A DNA stretch of 64,000 nt from Phenylobacterium deserti (GTDB lineage Bacteria; Pseudomonadota; Alphaproteobacteria; Caulobacterales; Caulobacteraceae): NCBI RefSeq assembly GCF_003254705.1, contig NZ_QFYR01000005.1, positions 1 to 64,000 of the forward strand. Reading direction: 5' to 3'. The notes below the pieces were generated by a model. That model was not told the origin of the DNA. It was given only the letters and a program-made list of their open reading frames with translations, and searched no databases. Shown one piece after another: positions 1-9,597 of this stretch. Each line of letters opens with the position of its first letter. The stretch's first letter is position 1. The position numbers and the translations under genes were made by a program.

Positions 1-113
1 GGTGGCTATGCCGAGAGGTCCCCACCCGATCCCATCCCGAACTCGGTCGTTAAGCCTCTCCGGGCCAATGGTACTTCGTCTTAAGGCGCGGGAGAGTAGG
101 TCGCCGCCAGGTC
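1..113 (+). rRNA. rrf: 5S ribosomal RNA, 3' part (5' end outside window)
   Basis: The first ~113 bases match the alphaproteobacterial 5S rRNA pattern: CCCGAACTCGG loop, CCAATGGTACT segment, GGGAGAGTAGGTCGCCGCC near the end, and a terminal CCAGGTC that would pair with the missing 5' GACCTGG. Only a few 5' bases lie outside the window. A 16S-23S-5S operon should lie immediately to the left. A strong terminator follows 40 bases downstream. The 3' end is set by pairing logic and could be off by a few bases. Confidence 0.95.
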
Positions 114-152
114 TACAAAACGGATCATCTCAACCCTTCCAATCACGACACC

Positions 153-184
153 AAAAAGGCCTCCGCATTCGCGGAGGCCTTTTT
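153..184. terminator. Bidirectional Rho-independent terminator of the rRNA operon and kdpE
   Basis: A perfect 14-bp stem (AAAAAGGCCTCCGC / GCGGAGGCCTTTTT) with loop ATTC. It has an A-run on the left and a T-run on the right, so it can end both the plus-strand rRNA transcript and the minus-strand kdpDE transcript, whose last stop is at 206. Confidence 0.95.
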
Positions 185-205
185 CGTTCGCCCTGCCCTT
201 CCCAG

Positions 206-886
206 TCAGATCTGCGCCAGCCGATAACCGACGCCGGGCTCCGACAGCACCATCTCGGCCCCAAGCTTCTGCCGCAGTTGGCCGATGTAGACCCGCAGGT
301 ACTGAATGTCGGCTCGCTCGCTGCCCCAAACGGCCTCAAGCAGGGCCGCGTGCCCCACCGGCCGGCCGATCGCCAGGGCGAGCTCGCTCAGCAGGTCGTA
401 CTCCTTCGGAGACAGCTTCACCGGCTCGCGGGCCTTGCTGACCGTTCGGCGGGCGAGATCAATCACCAGGTCGCCGCTCACCACGACAGGGGCCGAGCCC
501 TTGACCTGCACCCCATGGCGCAGGGCGGCGCGGATCCGGGCCAGCAGTTCGTCGACTCCGAACGGCTTGGCGACATAGTCGTCCGCCCCCAGATCGAGAG
601 CCTCGACCTTCACCGCCTCGGCATGACGGGCGGAGAGCACGATCACCGGCGTCGCGCCGCGCCCTCGGACATCGCGCAGCACGCTCAGCCCGTCGCGATC
701 CGGCAGGCCTAAATCCAACAGGACCAGATCGGGCCTGTAGTGCGCCAGCCACCGCACGCCTTCGGCCGCGGTGCGCGCCGGCACCGGCCGGTGTCCCGCC
801 GCCTTGAGGGTGGCGATCAAGGCGGCGCTGAGGCTGGGGTCGTCCTCCACGACCAGGATGGTGGCCGGATCGCCCTGCCCGCTCAT
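206..886 (-). CDS. kdpE: KdpE-type response regulator (OmpR family)
   Basis: A 226-residue cytoplasmic DNA-binding response regulator. The receiver domain (about 9-122) has the acidic pocket E14/D15, phospho-acceptor D58 in LVLLDLGLPD, S85 and K107 (KPF). An OmpR-type winged helix fills about 130-224 (SPKEYDLL, YIGQLRQKLG, GVGYRL). The ATG at 886 overlaps the stop of the upstream sensor kinase (ATGA), so the pair is translationally coupled. In the KdpDE family the regulator activates the kdpFABC potassium pump. No kdpFABC lies in this window; the nearest potassium gene is the divergent kup, so kup is a possible target (inference). Confidence 0.9.
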   Translation of the reverse strand: MSGQGDPATILVVEDDPSLSAALIATLKAAGHRPVPARTAAEGVRWLAHYRPDLVLLDLGLPDRDGLSVLRDVRGRGATPVIVLSARHAEAVKVEALDLGADDYVAKPFGVDELLARIRAALRHGVQVKGSAPVVVSGDLVIDLARRTVSKAREPVKLSPKEYDLLSELALAIGRPVGHAALLEAVWGSERADIQYLRVYIGQLRQKLGAEMVLSEPGVGYRLAQI

Positions 887-2406
887 GCCACGGCCTCCGC
901 CGCGGCGAGCGGCAGCACCAGCCGCACCACGGCGCCCTGACGGTCGGGTCGATCGCTCGCCTCCACCGTCCCGCCCTGCGCCTCGGCGAAGCCACGGGCG
1001 ATGGACAGGCCGAGCCCGGTGCCGGGCGGCCGGCCGTCGCCCTGCACCCCGCGAACGAAGCGACCGAACAGGGGCTCGCTCAGCCCGCCAAAACCCGGCC
1101 CCTCATCGGCGACCTCGATCCAGCCAGTTCCGCCATCAGCTCCGCTGCGAAGACAAATCGTAGAACCCGGAGGGCTGTACTTCGCGGCGTTCTCCAGCAG
1201 GTTCGCGAGCGCCGTCTCCGTCAGGTGCGGGTCGGCCTCCAGGCGCGGGTGACGCCCGCCCACCTCGTTGCGCACCTGATGGTCCTTCAGCGCGGCCTGC
1301 GAGCGCTGGAGCGCGGTCATCACGAGCTCCGATGCAAAGACCGGCTCGGCGCGGACCGTCACCGCCTCGGCATCCAGCCGATTCATATCGAGCAGGTTGG
1401 CCACGAGCTGGCTCAGCCGGGCCGTTTCAGCTTCCGCCAGGGCCAGCAGATCCAACTGGGCCTGAGCATCGTGCTCGCCCTGGAAACGCTGCAGGCTTTG
1501 CAGGGTGAAGAGGATGGTGGAGAGCGGCGTCTTGAGGTCGTGGGAGACGGCTGCAAGCAGGTCAGCTTTGAGACGCTCGCTCGCGCGCTGGATCTCCAGG
1601 GCCACCGAGCGCCGCATCAGGTCCTCGCGAGCCAGCGCCACAGCAACATACCCGGCTACGACTTCCACCAGCGGTTCTGCGTCGGCCGGTCGCTCGGCCG
1701 CTTTGAGGCCAATGACAGCGACAGCTCGCCCAGGCGCCGCAGCCGGCCAGAAGTCGAAGCTCGCGCCATCCGCAGGATAGGTCTGCGCCCGACAGGCCTT
1801 GCGGGAAGCCAGCGCCCAGGCGGCGGCCTCACTATCCGCCGCGTTGAGCTGGGTCGGCGCGGAGGAGCCGATCACCGCCAGTTCTCCGTCTTCGCTGGCA
1901 AGCACCACGGCCGGGGCGCTGAACAGCCTCGAAAGCGCTTCTGCGCAAAGCTCGCCGATCTGCGATCTGTCGCCGGCCCCGACAAGCGCCCGGGCGAGGG
2001 CCTGGAGCGTCAAGGCTTGATCAGCCGCCCTTTGGGCCACGAGCGCGCGGCGGCGGGACTCGGCCGCAACCGCCGACACGATTGCGCCCACGGCGAGCAG
2101 CAGCAGCAGCGCCCAGACATTGTCGCGGCCATCGACGGCCAGGGTGTACCGCGGCTCGATCAGGAAGAAGTTGTAAGCCAGCACGCCGGCTGCCGCCGCC
2201 GCCAGTGCGGCGCTCCAGCCGAAGCTTACCGCTGCGAGGACCACCGGCAGGACGAACACCAGCGAAAGGTTCGGGGGGCGCACCTGACGCTCGAAGAGCA
2301 GCGCCAGGCCCAGCGCCAGCGCGACGAGCAGCAGGCTCACGCCAAGGCGCACCCAGGCCGGCAATGGGCGGCGCTCCTGAAGCGGCGGGTCGATGTCCAG
2401 GCTCAT
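883..2406 (-). CDS. KdpD-like sensor histidine kinase lacking the N-terminal KdpD/Usp region
   Basis: A 507-residue membrane sensor kinase matching only the C-terminal half of KdpD. It starts almost directly with the DUF4118 four-helix membrane part (about 15-115), then a GAF-like segment (about 130-260), HisKA with H289 in SHDLKTPL, and HATPase_c with an N box (LLENAAKYS) and GTGLGLSIARG. Classical KdpD is about 900 residues, with an N-terminal KdpD/UspA-like region that is absent here. The start at 2406 has a GGAGG 8 bases upstream; the preceding in-frame sequence does not encode the missing domain. It forms an operon with kdpE (4-base overlap). Stimulus unknown; potassium or turgor sensing is inferred from the family. 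Confidence 0.88.
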   Translation of the reverse strand: MSLDIDPPLQERRPLPAWVRLGVSLLLVALALGLALLFERQVRPPNLSLVFVLPVVLAAVSFGWSAALAAAAAGVLAYNFFLIEPRYTLAVDGRDNVWALLLLLAVGAIVSAVAAESRRRALVAQRAADQALTLQALARALVGAGDRSQIGELCAEALSRLFSAPAVVLASEDGELAVIGSSAPTQLNAADSEAAAWALASRKACRAQTYPADGASFDFWPAAAPGRAVAVIGLKAAERPADAEPLVEVVAGYVAVALAREDLMRRSVALEIQRASERLKADLLAAVSHDLKTPLSTILFTLQSLQRFQGEHDAQAQLDLLALAEAETARLSQLVANLLDMNRLDAEAVTVRAEPVFASELVMTALQRSQAALKDHQVRNEVGGRHPRLEADPHLTETALANLLENAAKYSPPGSTICLRSGADGGTGWIEVADEGPGFGGLSEPLFGRFVRGVQGDGRPPGTGLGLSIARGFAEAQGGTVEASDRPDRQGAVVRLVLPLAAAEAVA

Positions 2407-2505
2407 CAGCAGCCTCCGGCGACGGTTCGGCGGAAAGAAGGCTCCGCTGCTGTCGCATTGCAAGGCTCCGCCACGAGCCGGACCTCACAACCACATGGGA
2501 TCTTT

Positions 2506-4446
2506 ATGTCGGTCGGCGCGACAAGCCCGGCCATGACAAGCTCCGCCGCTCTCGACCCCGCCCATCCGGCGGCGTCCGCCCGCCTCAAGACCTTCCTGGG
2601 CCTCGCGCTCGGCTCTGCTGGCGTCGTCTACGGCGACATCGGCACCAGCCCGCTCTACGCTTTCAAGGAGAGCATCAGCCACTTGGTCCGGACAGACGGC
2701 GGCCTCGCGACCGCCGACGTTCTGGGCGTGCTGTCGCTGATGTTCTGGTCCCTGATGATCATCGTGACGATCAAGTACGTCCTGATCCTCATGCGCTTCG
2801 ACAACCGCGGCGAAGGCGGCACGCTCGCCCTCATGGCCCTGGTTCAAAAGGCCGGCGGTCGGGGCGCGCGTGCAGTGTTGCTGATCGGCATGATCGGTGC
2901 GGGCCTCTTCTTCGGCGACGCCGTTCTGACGCCGGCGGTTTCAGTTCTGTCCGCGGTGGAAGGCCTGAAGATCATCAAAGGCGTGGGGCCGCACGTCGAG
3001 CCCTTCATCGTGCCTCTCGCCCTGCTGGTCCTCGTCGGCCTGTTTCTGGTGCAGCGTCATGGGACCGGCGGCGTCGGCCGCTGGTTCGGTCCCGTTTGCA
3101 TCGCCTGGTTCTTGATTATCGCCGTGCTTGGCCTGCTCCAGATCGTGCGCGCGCCCCAGGTTCTCGCCGCCCTGGATCCGACGCGAGGGATCGTCACGCT
3201 TCTGGCTCATCCGACCCTCGCGCCCCTGATCCTGGGCTCGGTGTTCCTGACGGTCACCGGTGCAGAGGCGCTGTACGCCGACATGGGCCACTTCGGTCGC
3301 AAGCCGATCCAAGTGACCTGGCTCCTAATGGTGTTTCCGTGCCTGACCCTGAACTACCTGGGTCAGGGCGCACTGGTGCTTGGCGCGCCGGAAGCGGCGA
3401 CGAGCCCGTTCTTCCTGCTCGCGCCGGAGTGGTTCCAACTGCCCCTAGTGCTGCTCGCGACCGCCGCAACGGTGATCGCCAGCCAAGCCGTGATCTCTGG
3501 CGCCTTCTCCCTGGCTCAGCAGGCGGTCCAGCTTGGCCTGCTGCCGCGCCTCACGCTGAAGCCGACGTCGGAAGCGCACGAAGGCCAGATCTATTCGCCG
3601 GAGATCAACTGGATCCTGCTCGCCGGTGTCGCCGCTCTGGTGCTGGCCTTCCGCTCATCGAGTGCGCTGGCGTCCGCCTACGGCATCTCGGTTGTCGGCG
3701 CGATGATCACATCCTCGATCCTGGCGGTGTTCGCTATCCGTCGGCTGAAGGGGCGTCCGATCTGGGCGGCGATCGTCGCCTTCCTGCCGTTCGTGGCGAT
3801 GGAGACCGGCTTCCTCGCCGCCAACCTCACCAAGGTTGCACATGGCGGTTACGTACCCTTGCTGATCGCCGCCGCCTTGATCTGCATCATGGCCACCTGG
3901 ATGCAGGGCGCCCGCCGCCTGAAGACGGCGGAAGCGGACGCGCCTCGTATCGAAGACGTGCTCATCACGTTGAAAGCGCGCCCGCCAATGCGAGCTCGAG
4001 GCGCGGCTGTTTTCCTGACGGCCAATCCGGATGTCGCTCCCGCGGCCCTGCTGCACAACCTCAAGCACAACCAAGTGCTGCACGAACAGGTGGTCTTGCT
4101 GACCATTCAGATGGTGCGCCGGCCACGCGTGCCGGATGGGGAGCGGGTGACGGTGCGCCGACTGGCTCCGGACGTCTTCGCCCTGACACTCGCGTTCGGC
4201 TTCATGGAAAACCCTGACGTCGCCCGGTCCCTTCCCCTTGCTCGAGCCGCAGGCCTGAAGCTGGACATTATGCGGACCTCGTTCTTCGTCAGCCGGCGCA
4301 GCCTCATCCCGCGTCGACGCGCTGGCCTGGCACGCTGGCGGGACCTGCTGTTCGTTTTCCTCATGCGCAACGCCGCCCGCGCAACGGATTACTTCCGCAT
4401 CCCGCCCTCCCGGGTGGTCGAACTGGGGGCTCAGCTCAGTTTCTGA
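2506..4446 (+). CDS. kup: Kup-type low-affinity potassium uptake protein
   Basis: A 646-residue inner-membrane K+/H+ symporter, close to the family's usual length. The N-terminal signature GVVYGDIGTSPLYAF (about 40-54) is followed by about 12 hydrophobic segments and a hydrophilic cytoplasmic C-terminal domain from about residue 480. ATG 2506 is preceded by GGGA five bases upstream; the alternative ATG 2533 lacks a ribosome site. It is divergent from the kdpDE-like pair across a ~99-bp shared promoter region, which suggests linked regulation. No clear -35/-10 was found in that gap. Confidence 0.93.
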   Translation: MSVGATSPAMTSSAALDPAHPAASARLKTFLGLALGSAGVVYGDIGTSPLYAFKESISHLVRTDGGLATADVLGVLSLMFWSLMIIVTIKYVLILMRFDNRGEGGTLALMALVQKAGGRGARAVLLIGMIGAGLFFGDAVLTPAVSVLSAVEGLKIIKGVGPHVEPFIVPLALLVLVGLFLVQRHGTGGVGRWFGPVCIAWFLIIAVLGLLQIVRAPQVLAALDPTRGIVTLLAHPTLAPLILGSVFLTVTGAEALYADMGHFGRKPIQVTWLLMVFPCLTLNYLGQGALVLGAPEAATSPFFLLAPEWFQLPLVLLATAATVIASQAVISGAFSLAQQAVQLGLLPRLTLKPTSEAHEGQIYSPEINWILLAGVAALVLAFRSSSALASAYGISVVGAMITSSILAVFAIRRLKGRPIWAAIVAFLPFVAMETGFLAANLTKVAHGGYVPLLIAAALICIMATWMQGARRLKTAEADAPRIEDVLITLKARPPMRARGAAVFLTANPDVAPAALLHNLKHNQVLHEQVVLLTIQMVRRPRVPDGERVTVRRLAPDVFALTLAFGFMENPDVARSLPLARAAGLKLDIMRTSFFVSRRSLIPRRRAGLARWRDLLFVFLMRNAARATDYFRIPPSRVVELGAQLSF

Positions 4447-4579
4447 GCGCCTTTCTGCGCCGAAGGCGAAGGTCGAACTCGCAGACTCTCGTCCTTGCAT
4501 GCATGTTGAAGGTTCAGGAACGGAGGGGCTGCCTTCCGTAGAAGCAACACGCCTCAAGGCGGGGTATCGGGAGGAAAGC

Positions 4580-6253
4580 ATGGCCAACGCGACTGCGAGC
4601 GCGGCCGAGGGGAAGGCGGGGCGCACAGTGGGTCGCGACGATCGACTCGTGATCGGCGCCTCCTCCGTCGGCACGGTGTTCGAGTGGTACGATTTCTATC
4701 TGTACGGCTCGCTGGCGACCTACATCACCACCCACTTCTTCTCGGGGGTGAACGAGACCACTGGCTACATCTTCGCGCTGCTCGCCTTCGCGGCCGGCTT
4801 TGCGGTGCGCCCGTTCGGCGCCCTGGTGTTCGGCCGGCTGGGTGACCTGTGGGGACGCAAGAACACCTTCCTGGTGACCATGCTGCTGATGGGCCTCTCG
4901 ACCTTCGCGGTCGGCCTGCTGCCCTCCTATTCGCAGATCGGCGTCGCGGCGCCGGCGATCCTGATCATCATGCGCCTGGTGCAGGGTCTCGCCCTGGGTG
5001 GTGAGTACGGCGGAGCCGCCACCTACGTGGCGGAGCATGCGCCGCACGGAAAGCGCGGGCTCTACACCAGCTGGATCCAGACGACCGCCACCTTCGGTCT
5101 GTTCCTCAGCCTGGCGGTCATTCTGGCGACCCGAACGGCGCTCGGCGAATCCACTTTCGGCTCCTGGGGCTGGCGTGTGCCCTTCCTCGTCTCGATCTTC
5201 CTGCTCGGCGTCTCCCTGTGGATCCGCCTGAAGCTGCAGGAAAGCCCGGCCTTCCAGCGCATGAAGGCCGAGGGCAAGGGCACGACCCAGCCCCTCAAGG
5301 AAAGCTTCGCCAACTGGGGCAACCTGAAGATCGTGATCCTGGCGCTGGTCGGCCTCACCGCCGGTCAGGCCGTGGTCTGGTACACCGGGCAGTTCTACGC
5401 GCTGTTCTTCCTGGAGAAGATGCTGAAGGTGGATGGCGCGCTGACCAACACCTTGGTTGCGCTGTCGCTGCTGATCGGCACGCCCTTCTTCGTCCTGTTC
5501 GGCTGGCTGTCGGACAAGATCGGCCGCAAGAAGATCATCCTGGCCGGCTGCCTGCTCGCCGCCCTCACCTTCTTCCCGCTGTTCAAGGCGCTGACCTGGT
5601 CGGCCAACCCGGACCTCGCCCGGGCCGCGCAGACCTCGCCGGTCACCGTCATCGCCGATCCGAAGGACTGCTCCGTTCAGTTCGACCCGGTGGGCAAGAC
5701 GGTGTTCAACAAGAGCTGCGACATCGCCAAGTCCTATCTGGCCCGCGCCGGGGTCACCTACCAGAACCTGGCCGCTCCGGCCGGATCGGTGGCCCAGGTG
5801 AAGGTCGGCGACCAAGTGATCACCTCCTTCCCCGGTCAGCTGCTGCCCGCAGCCGAGTTCAAGACGCAGCGGGACGCCTGGGAAAAGAACATGGGGTCGG
5901 TGCTGAAGGCGGCCGGCTATCCCGCCAAGGCGGACAGCGCCAAGGTCAACAAGGTGGCCGTTGTCGGCATCCTCACCCTGCTGGTGATCTACGTGACCAT
6001 GGTCTACGGGCCGATCGCAGCCATGCTGGTGGAGATGTTCCCGACGCGGATCCGCTACACCTCGATGAGCCTGCCGTACCACATCGGCAATGGCTGGTTC
6101 GGCGGCTTCCTACCCACCACCTCATTCGCCATGGTCGCGGCGACGGGCAACATCTACTACGGCCTCTGGTACCCTGTGGTGGTGGCGGCCGTGACCTTTG
6201 TCATCGGCATGCTCTTCGTGCGCGAGACGAAGGACGTCGACATCAACGCCTGA
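4580..6253 (+). CDS. MHS-type MFS permease with a large periplasmic insert
   Basis: A 557-residue major facilitator of the metabolite:H+ symporter type. Family motifs are FEWYDFYLYG near the N-terminus, GRLGDLWGRKN after TM2, RLVQGLALGGEYGGA, and SDKIGRKK in the second half. It is about 110 residues longer than typical MHS members because of a hydrophilic stretch at about 340-458 between two hydrophobic helices, predicted periplasmic, with two cysteines (C364, C380) that could form a disulfide. ATG 4580 has GAGGAAA 6 bases upstream. Substrate unknown; a carboxylate or similar small metabolite is typical of the family. It stands alone between kup and the convergent sugar locus. Confidence 0.85.
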   Translation: MANATASAAEGKAGRTVGRDDRLVIGASSVGTVFEWYDFYLYGSLATYITTHFFSGVNETTGYIFALLAFAAGFAVRPFGALVFGRLGDLWGRKNTFLVTMLLMGLSTFAVGLLPSYSQIGVAAPAILIIMRLVQGLALGGEYGGAATYVAEHAPHGKRGLYTSWIQTTATFGLFLSLAVILATRTALGESTFGSWGWRVPFLVSIFLLGVSLWIRLKLQESPAFQRMKAEGKGTTQPLKESFANWGNLKIVILALVGLTAGQAVVWYTGQFYALFFLEKMLKVDGALTNTLVALSLLIGTPFFVLFGWLSDKIGRKKIILAGCLLAALTFFPLFKALTWSANPDLARAAQTSPVTVIADPKDCSVQFDPVGKTVFNKSCDIAKSYLARAGVTYQNLAAPAGSVAQVKVGDQVITSFPGQLLPAAEFKTQRDAWEKNMGSVLKAAGYPAKADSAKVNKVAVVGILTLLVIYVTMVYGPIAAMLVEMFPTRIRYTSMSLPYHIGNGWFGGFLPTTSFAMVAATGNIYYGLWYPVVVAAVTFVIGMLFVRETKDVDINA

Positions 6254-6262
6254 GTAGTGAGG

Positions 6263-6291
6263 CGCGGCTGAAGGCTGAACCTTCAGCCGCG
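6263..6291. terminator. Hairpin between convergent genes
   Basis: A perfect 12-bp inverted repeat (CGCGGCTGAAGG / CCTTCAGCCGCG) with 5-base loop CTGAA, between the stops of the MFS gene (6253) and the convergent oxidoreductase gene (6300). No T-run follows on either strand, so it is a candidate terminator or 3'-end stabiliser, not a classic intrinsic terminator. Confidence 0.6.
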
Positions 6292-6299
6292 TCCCTGGC

Positions 6300-7757
<1,458 letters not shown>

Positions 7758-7841
7758 CTTCAGATCCTCCTCACGGGCCGCATCCGGCCTCTCCTTGCGA
7801 CCACCTTGGCATTGCTACCGGTGTCAGACCAGCGGCGTTCC

Positions 7842-9455
7842 TCAAGGCTGCAGCTTGGTTACCCGCACAAAATCGATGTCCACGTAGCCGCCAGCCGCGC
7901 CGTAGGTGAAGACGGCCGGTCGCGCGCCCTTCCACCAGCTGAACCGGAACGGCGCCGGTTGTCCGACCGCGGTGAACGTCCGCCCGCCGTCGGTGCTGTA
8001 GGCGTAGCGCGCCTTCTGGTCCGGCAGCACGGTGAGGCGCAGGTCCAGCGTTCCGGCCGAGATCTGCGGCCCCAGGGTCTCCGCTCCCGCCACCGAGGTG
8101 GCGATGTGTCGGACCCCGCCCTGCTGCACGACGCCGATCCAGCTGGGGCCCGTGCCGAACATGGAAAGGCCCGCCCTCTGCCCGTCAGCCATCCGACGGA
8201 CGTCCATGCGCGCCACCACGTGCGACGCGGGGCTCTGCTGCACCTGGGTCAGGGTGTTGCGGGCGCTGACGAGGTTGGGCGCCGGTGCGGACTTCAGGCG
8301 CAGGAAACCCGGCCGTTCGGTGAGGCTCCAGCGCGCGTCGTCGGGATTGTGGTTCCACTCCCACTGCACGCCGAGCTTCGCGCCTGCGAAGTCGTCGGAC
8401 GTCTGCGGGAACACGGCCGGGAAGCGCCGACCGACGTCGGGCATCGCATGTTCCATCACCGGCTGGCCGGCCGTCGAGCCCGGGATCGGCTCGCCCATGA
8501 TCGGCCAGTCGTCGCGCCAGGCGACGGGCTGCAGGTGCACGATCCGGCCGAACGCGCCGGTGCTGTTGAAGTGCAGGAACCAGCCCTGCCCGGACGGGGT
8601 CTCCACCCAGCCGCCCTGGTGCGGCGCCTGCACGGCCGTGGCGCCCTTCTCCAGCACCACGCGGTGCTCGTAGGGGCCCCAGATGTTGCGCGAGCGCAGG
8701 GCGACCTGTGGGCCGGTCTCCACCCCGCCGATGGGGGCGAAGATGTAGTACCAGCCGTTGCGCTTGTAGAGCTTGGGCCCCTCGAGAACCGGCAGGTTCT
8801 TCGGGTCCTCGACGATCACCTTGCCTTCGTCCAGCACGCGCGCGCCGTCCCCCGACATCCGGTGCAGCACCAGGGGCCCTGCCCCAACCTTGCCGTGCAT
8901 GAGGTAGGCTTGCCCATCGTCGTCCCAGAACGGGCAAGGGTCCTCGAGCCCCGCCTCGGCCTTCACCGCCACGGGCGCGCTCCAGGGGCCCGCCGGATCC
9001 TCGGCCGTCGCCATGTAGATCCCCTCATTCGGGGTGGCGAAGTAGACGTAGAACAGTCCGTTGTGATGCCGGATCGACGGCGCCCAGACGCCGCCCGCGT
9101 AGCGCTGGCCCACCGCCCGCTGCTCGCGCGGCATGCGCGCGCCGGTGTCGTTGGTCGGCACCGGCCCCGGCAGGTCGTACTCCGGCGCGAACGTCAGCTT
9201 GGGCAGCACGTGGCCGATGATCGTCCAGTGCACCAGATCCCGCGACTTGAGCACCGGCAGGCCGGGCGAAAAGTGGAAGGTGGAGGCCACCATGTAGTAG
9301 GCGTCGTCCACGCGGATCACGTCCGGATCCGAATAGTCCGCGAACAGCACGGGGTTTCGATAAACGCCCGCCCCCTGCGCCGCCGGGGCGAAGCCGCCTA
9401 GCGGAACCGCCGTCAGGGCCGCCAGGATCGCCAGGCCCGTCGCACGCATCGTCAT
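7842..9455 (-). CDS. Exported glycoside hydrolase family 43 (beta-xylosidase/alpha-L-arabinofuranosidase type)
   Basis: 537 residues with a Sec signal peptide (to about residue 28). The N-terminal five-bladed propeller of GH43 shows the catalytic base Asp in ADYSDPDVIR, the pKa-tuning Asp in DPCPFWDDDG and the general acid Glu in LEGPKLYKRNGWYYI. A C-terminal beta-sandwich (about 345-535) contains SFDFAG-like and WWKGARPA elements, as in GH43 subfamilies with a DUF1349/XynB-type module. ATG 9455 is preferred over the in-frame TTG 9461 because GAGG lies 6 bases before the ATG and would touch the TTG. Likely periplasmic or outer-membrane-associated trimming of arabinose/xylose side chains. The exact linkage cannot be read from sequence. 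Confidence 0.88.
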   Translation of the reverse strand: MTMRATGLAILAALTAVPLGGFAPAAQGAGVYRNPVLFADYSDPDVIRVDDAYYMVASTFHFSPGLPVLKSRDLVHWTIIGHVLPKLTFAPEYDLPGPVPTNDTGARMPREQRAVGQRYAGGVWAPSIRHHNGLFYVYFATPNEGIYMATAEDPAGPWSAPVAVKAEAGLEDPCPFWDDDGQAYLMHGKVGAGPLVLHRMSGDGARVLDEGKVIVEDPKNLPVLEGPKLYKRNGWYYIFAPIGGVETGPQVALRSRNIWGPYEHRVVLEKGATAVQAPHQGGWVETPSGQGWFLHFNSTGAFGRIVHLQPVAWRDDWPIMGEPIPGSTAGQPVMEHAMPDVGRRFPAVFPQTSDDFAGAKLGVQWEWNHNPDDARWSLTERPGFLRLKSAPAPNLVSARNTLTQVQQSPASHVVARMDVRRMADGQRAGLSMFGTGPSWIGVVQQGGVRHIATSVAGAETLGPQISAGTLDLRLTVLPDQKARYAYSTDGGRTFTAVGQPAPFRFSWWKGARPAVFTYGAAGGYVDIDFVRVTKLQP

Positions 9456-9479
9456 ACTCAACCTCGCCTCTCAAGCGAT

Positions 9480-9526
9480 GGGCGCGCGTGCAGCGGAGGG
9501 GAGGAAGCCCGCCGGCACGCGCGCCC
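9480..9526. repeat. Intercistronic 12-bp inverted repeat (receptor-GH43 gap)
   Basis: Perfect arms GGGCGCGCGTGC (9480-9491) and GCACGCGCGCCC (9515-9526) enclose a 23-base loop between the receptor stop (9598) and the GH43 start (9455). There is no T-run. It could act as an mRNA stability or processing element that sets receptor:enzyme ratio. Confidence 0.6.
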
Positions 9527-9597
9527 GCGCCAGTAAGTGACGGCGCTTCGGAAGGCCGGGCAACCAGGACCCCGCCCGCCAGCGCCATCGCTCGCGC

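Noticed and set aside
2-712. Open frame across the 5S rRNA and antisense to kdpE
   Set aside because: It covers a structural RNA and a terminator; it cannot be a gene.
1225-2505. In-frame N-terminal extension of kup to nearly 1,070 residues
   Set aside because: The extension lies antisense to the histidine kinase and has no similarity to Kup. The family start is at 2506.
4518-4541. GGAAC-N16-GTA resembling an EcfG-type (general stress) promoter before the MHS permease gene
   Set aside because: The -10 part is imperfect (GTA, not GTT) and one such match is expected by chance at this length.
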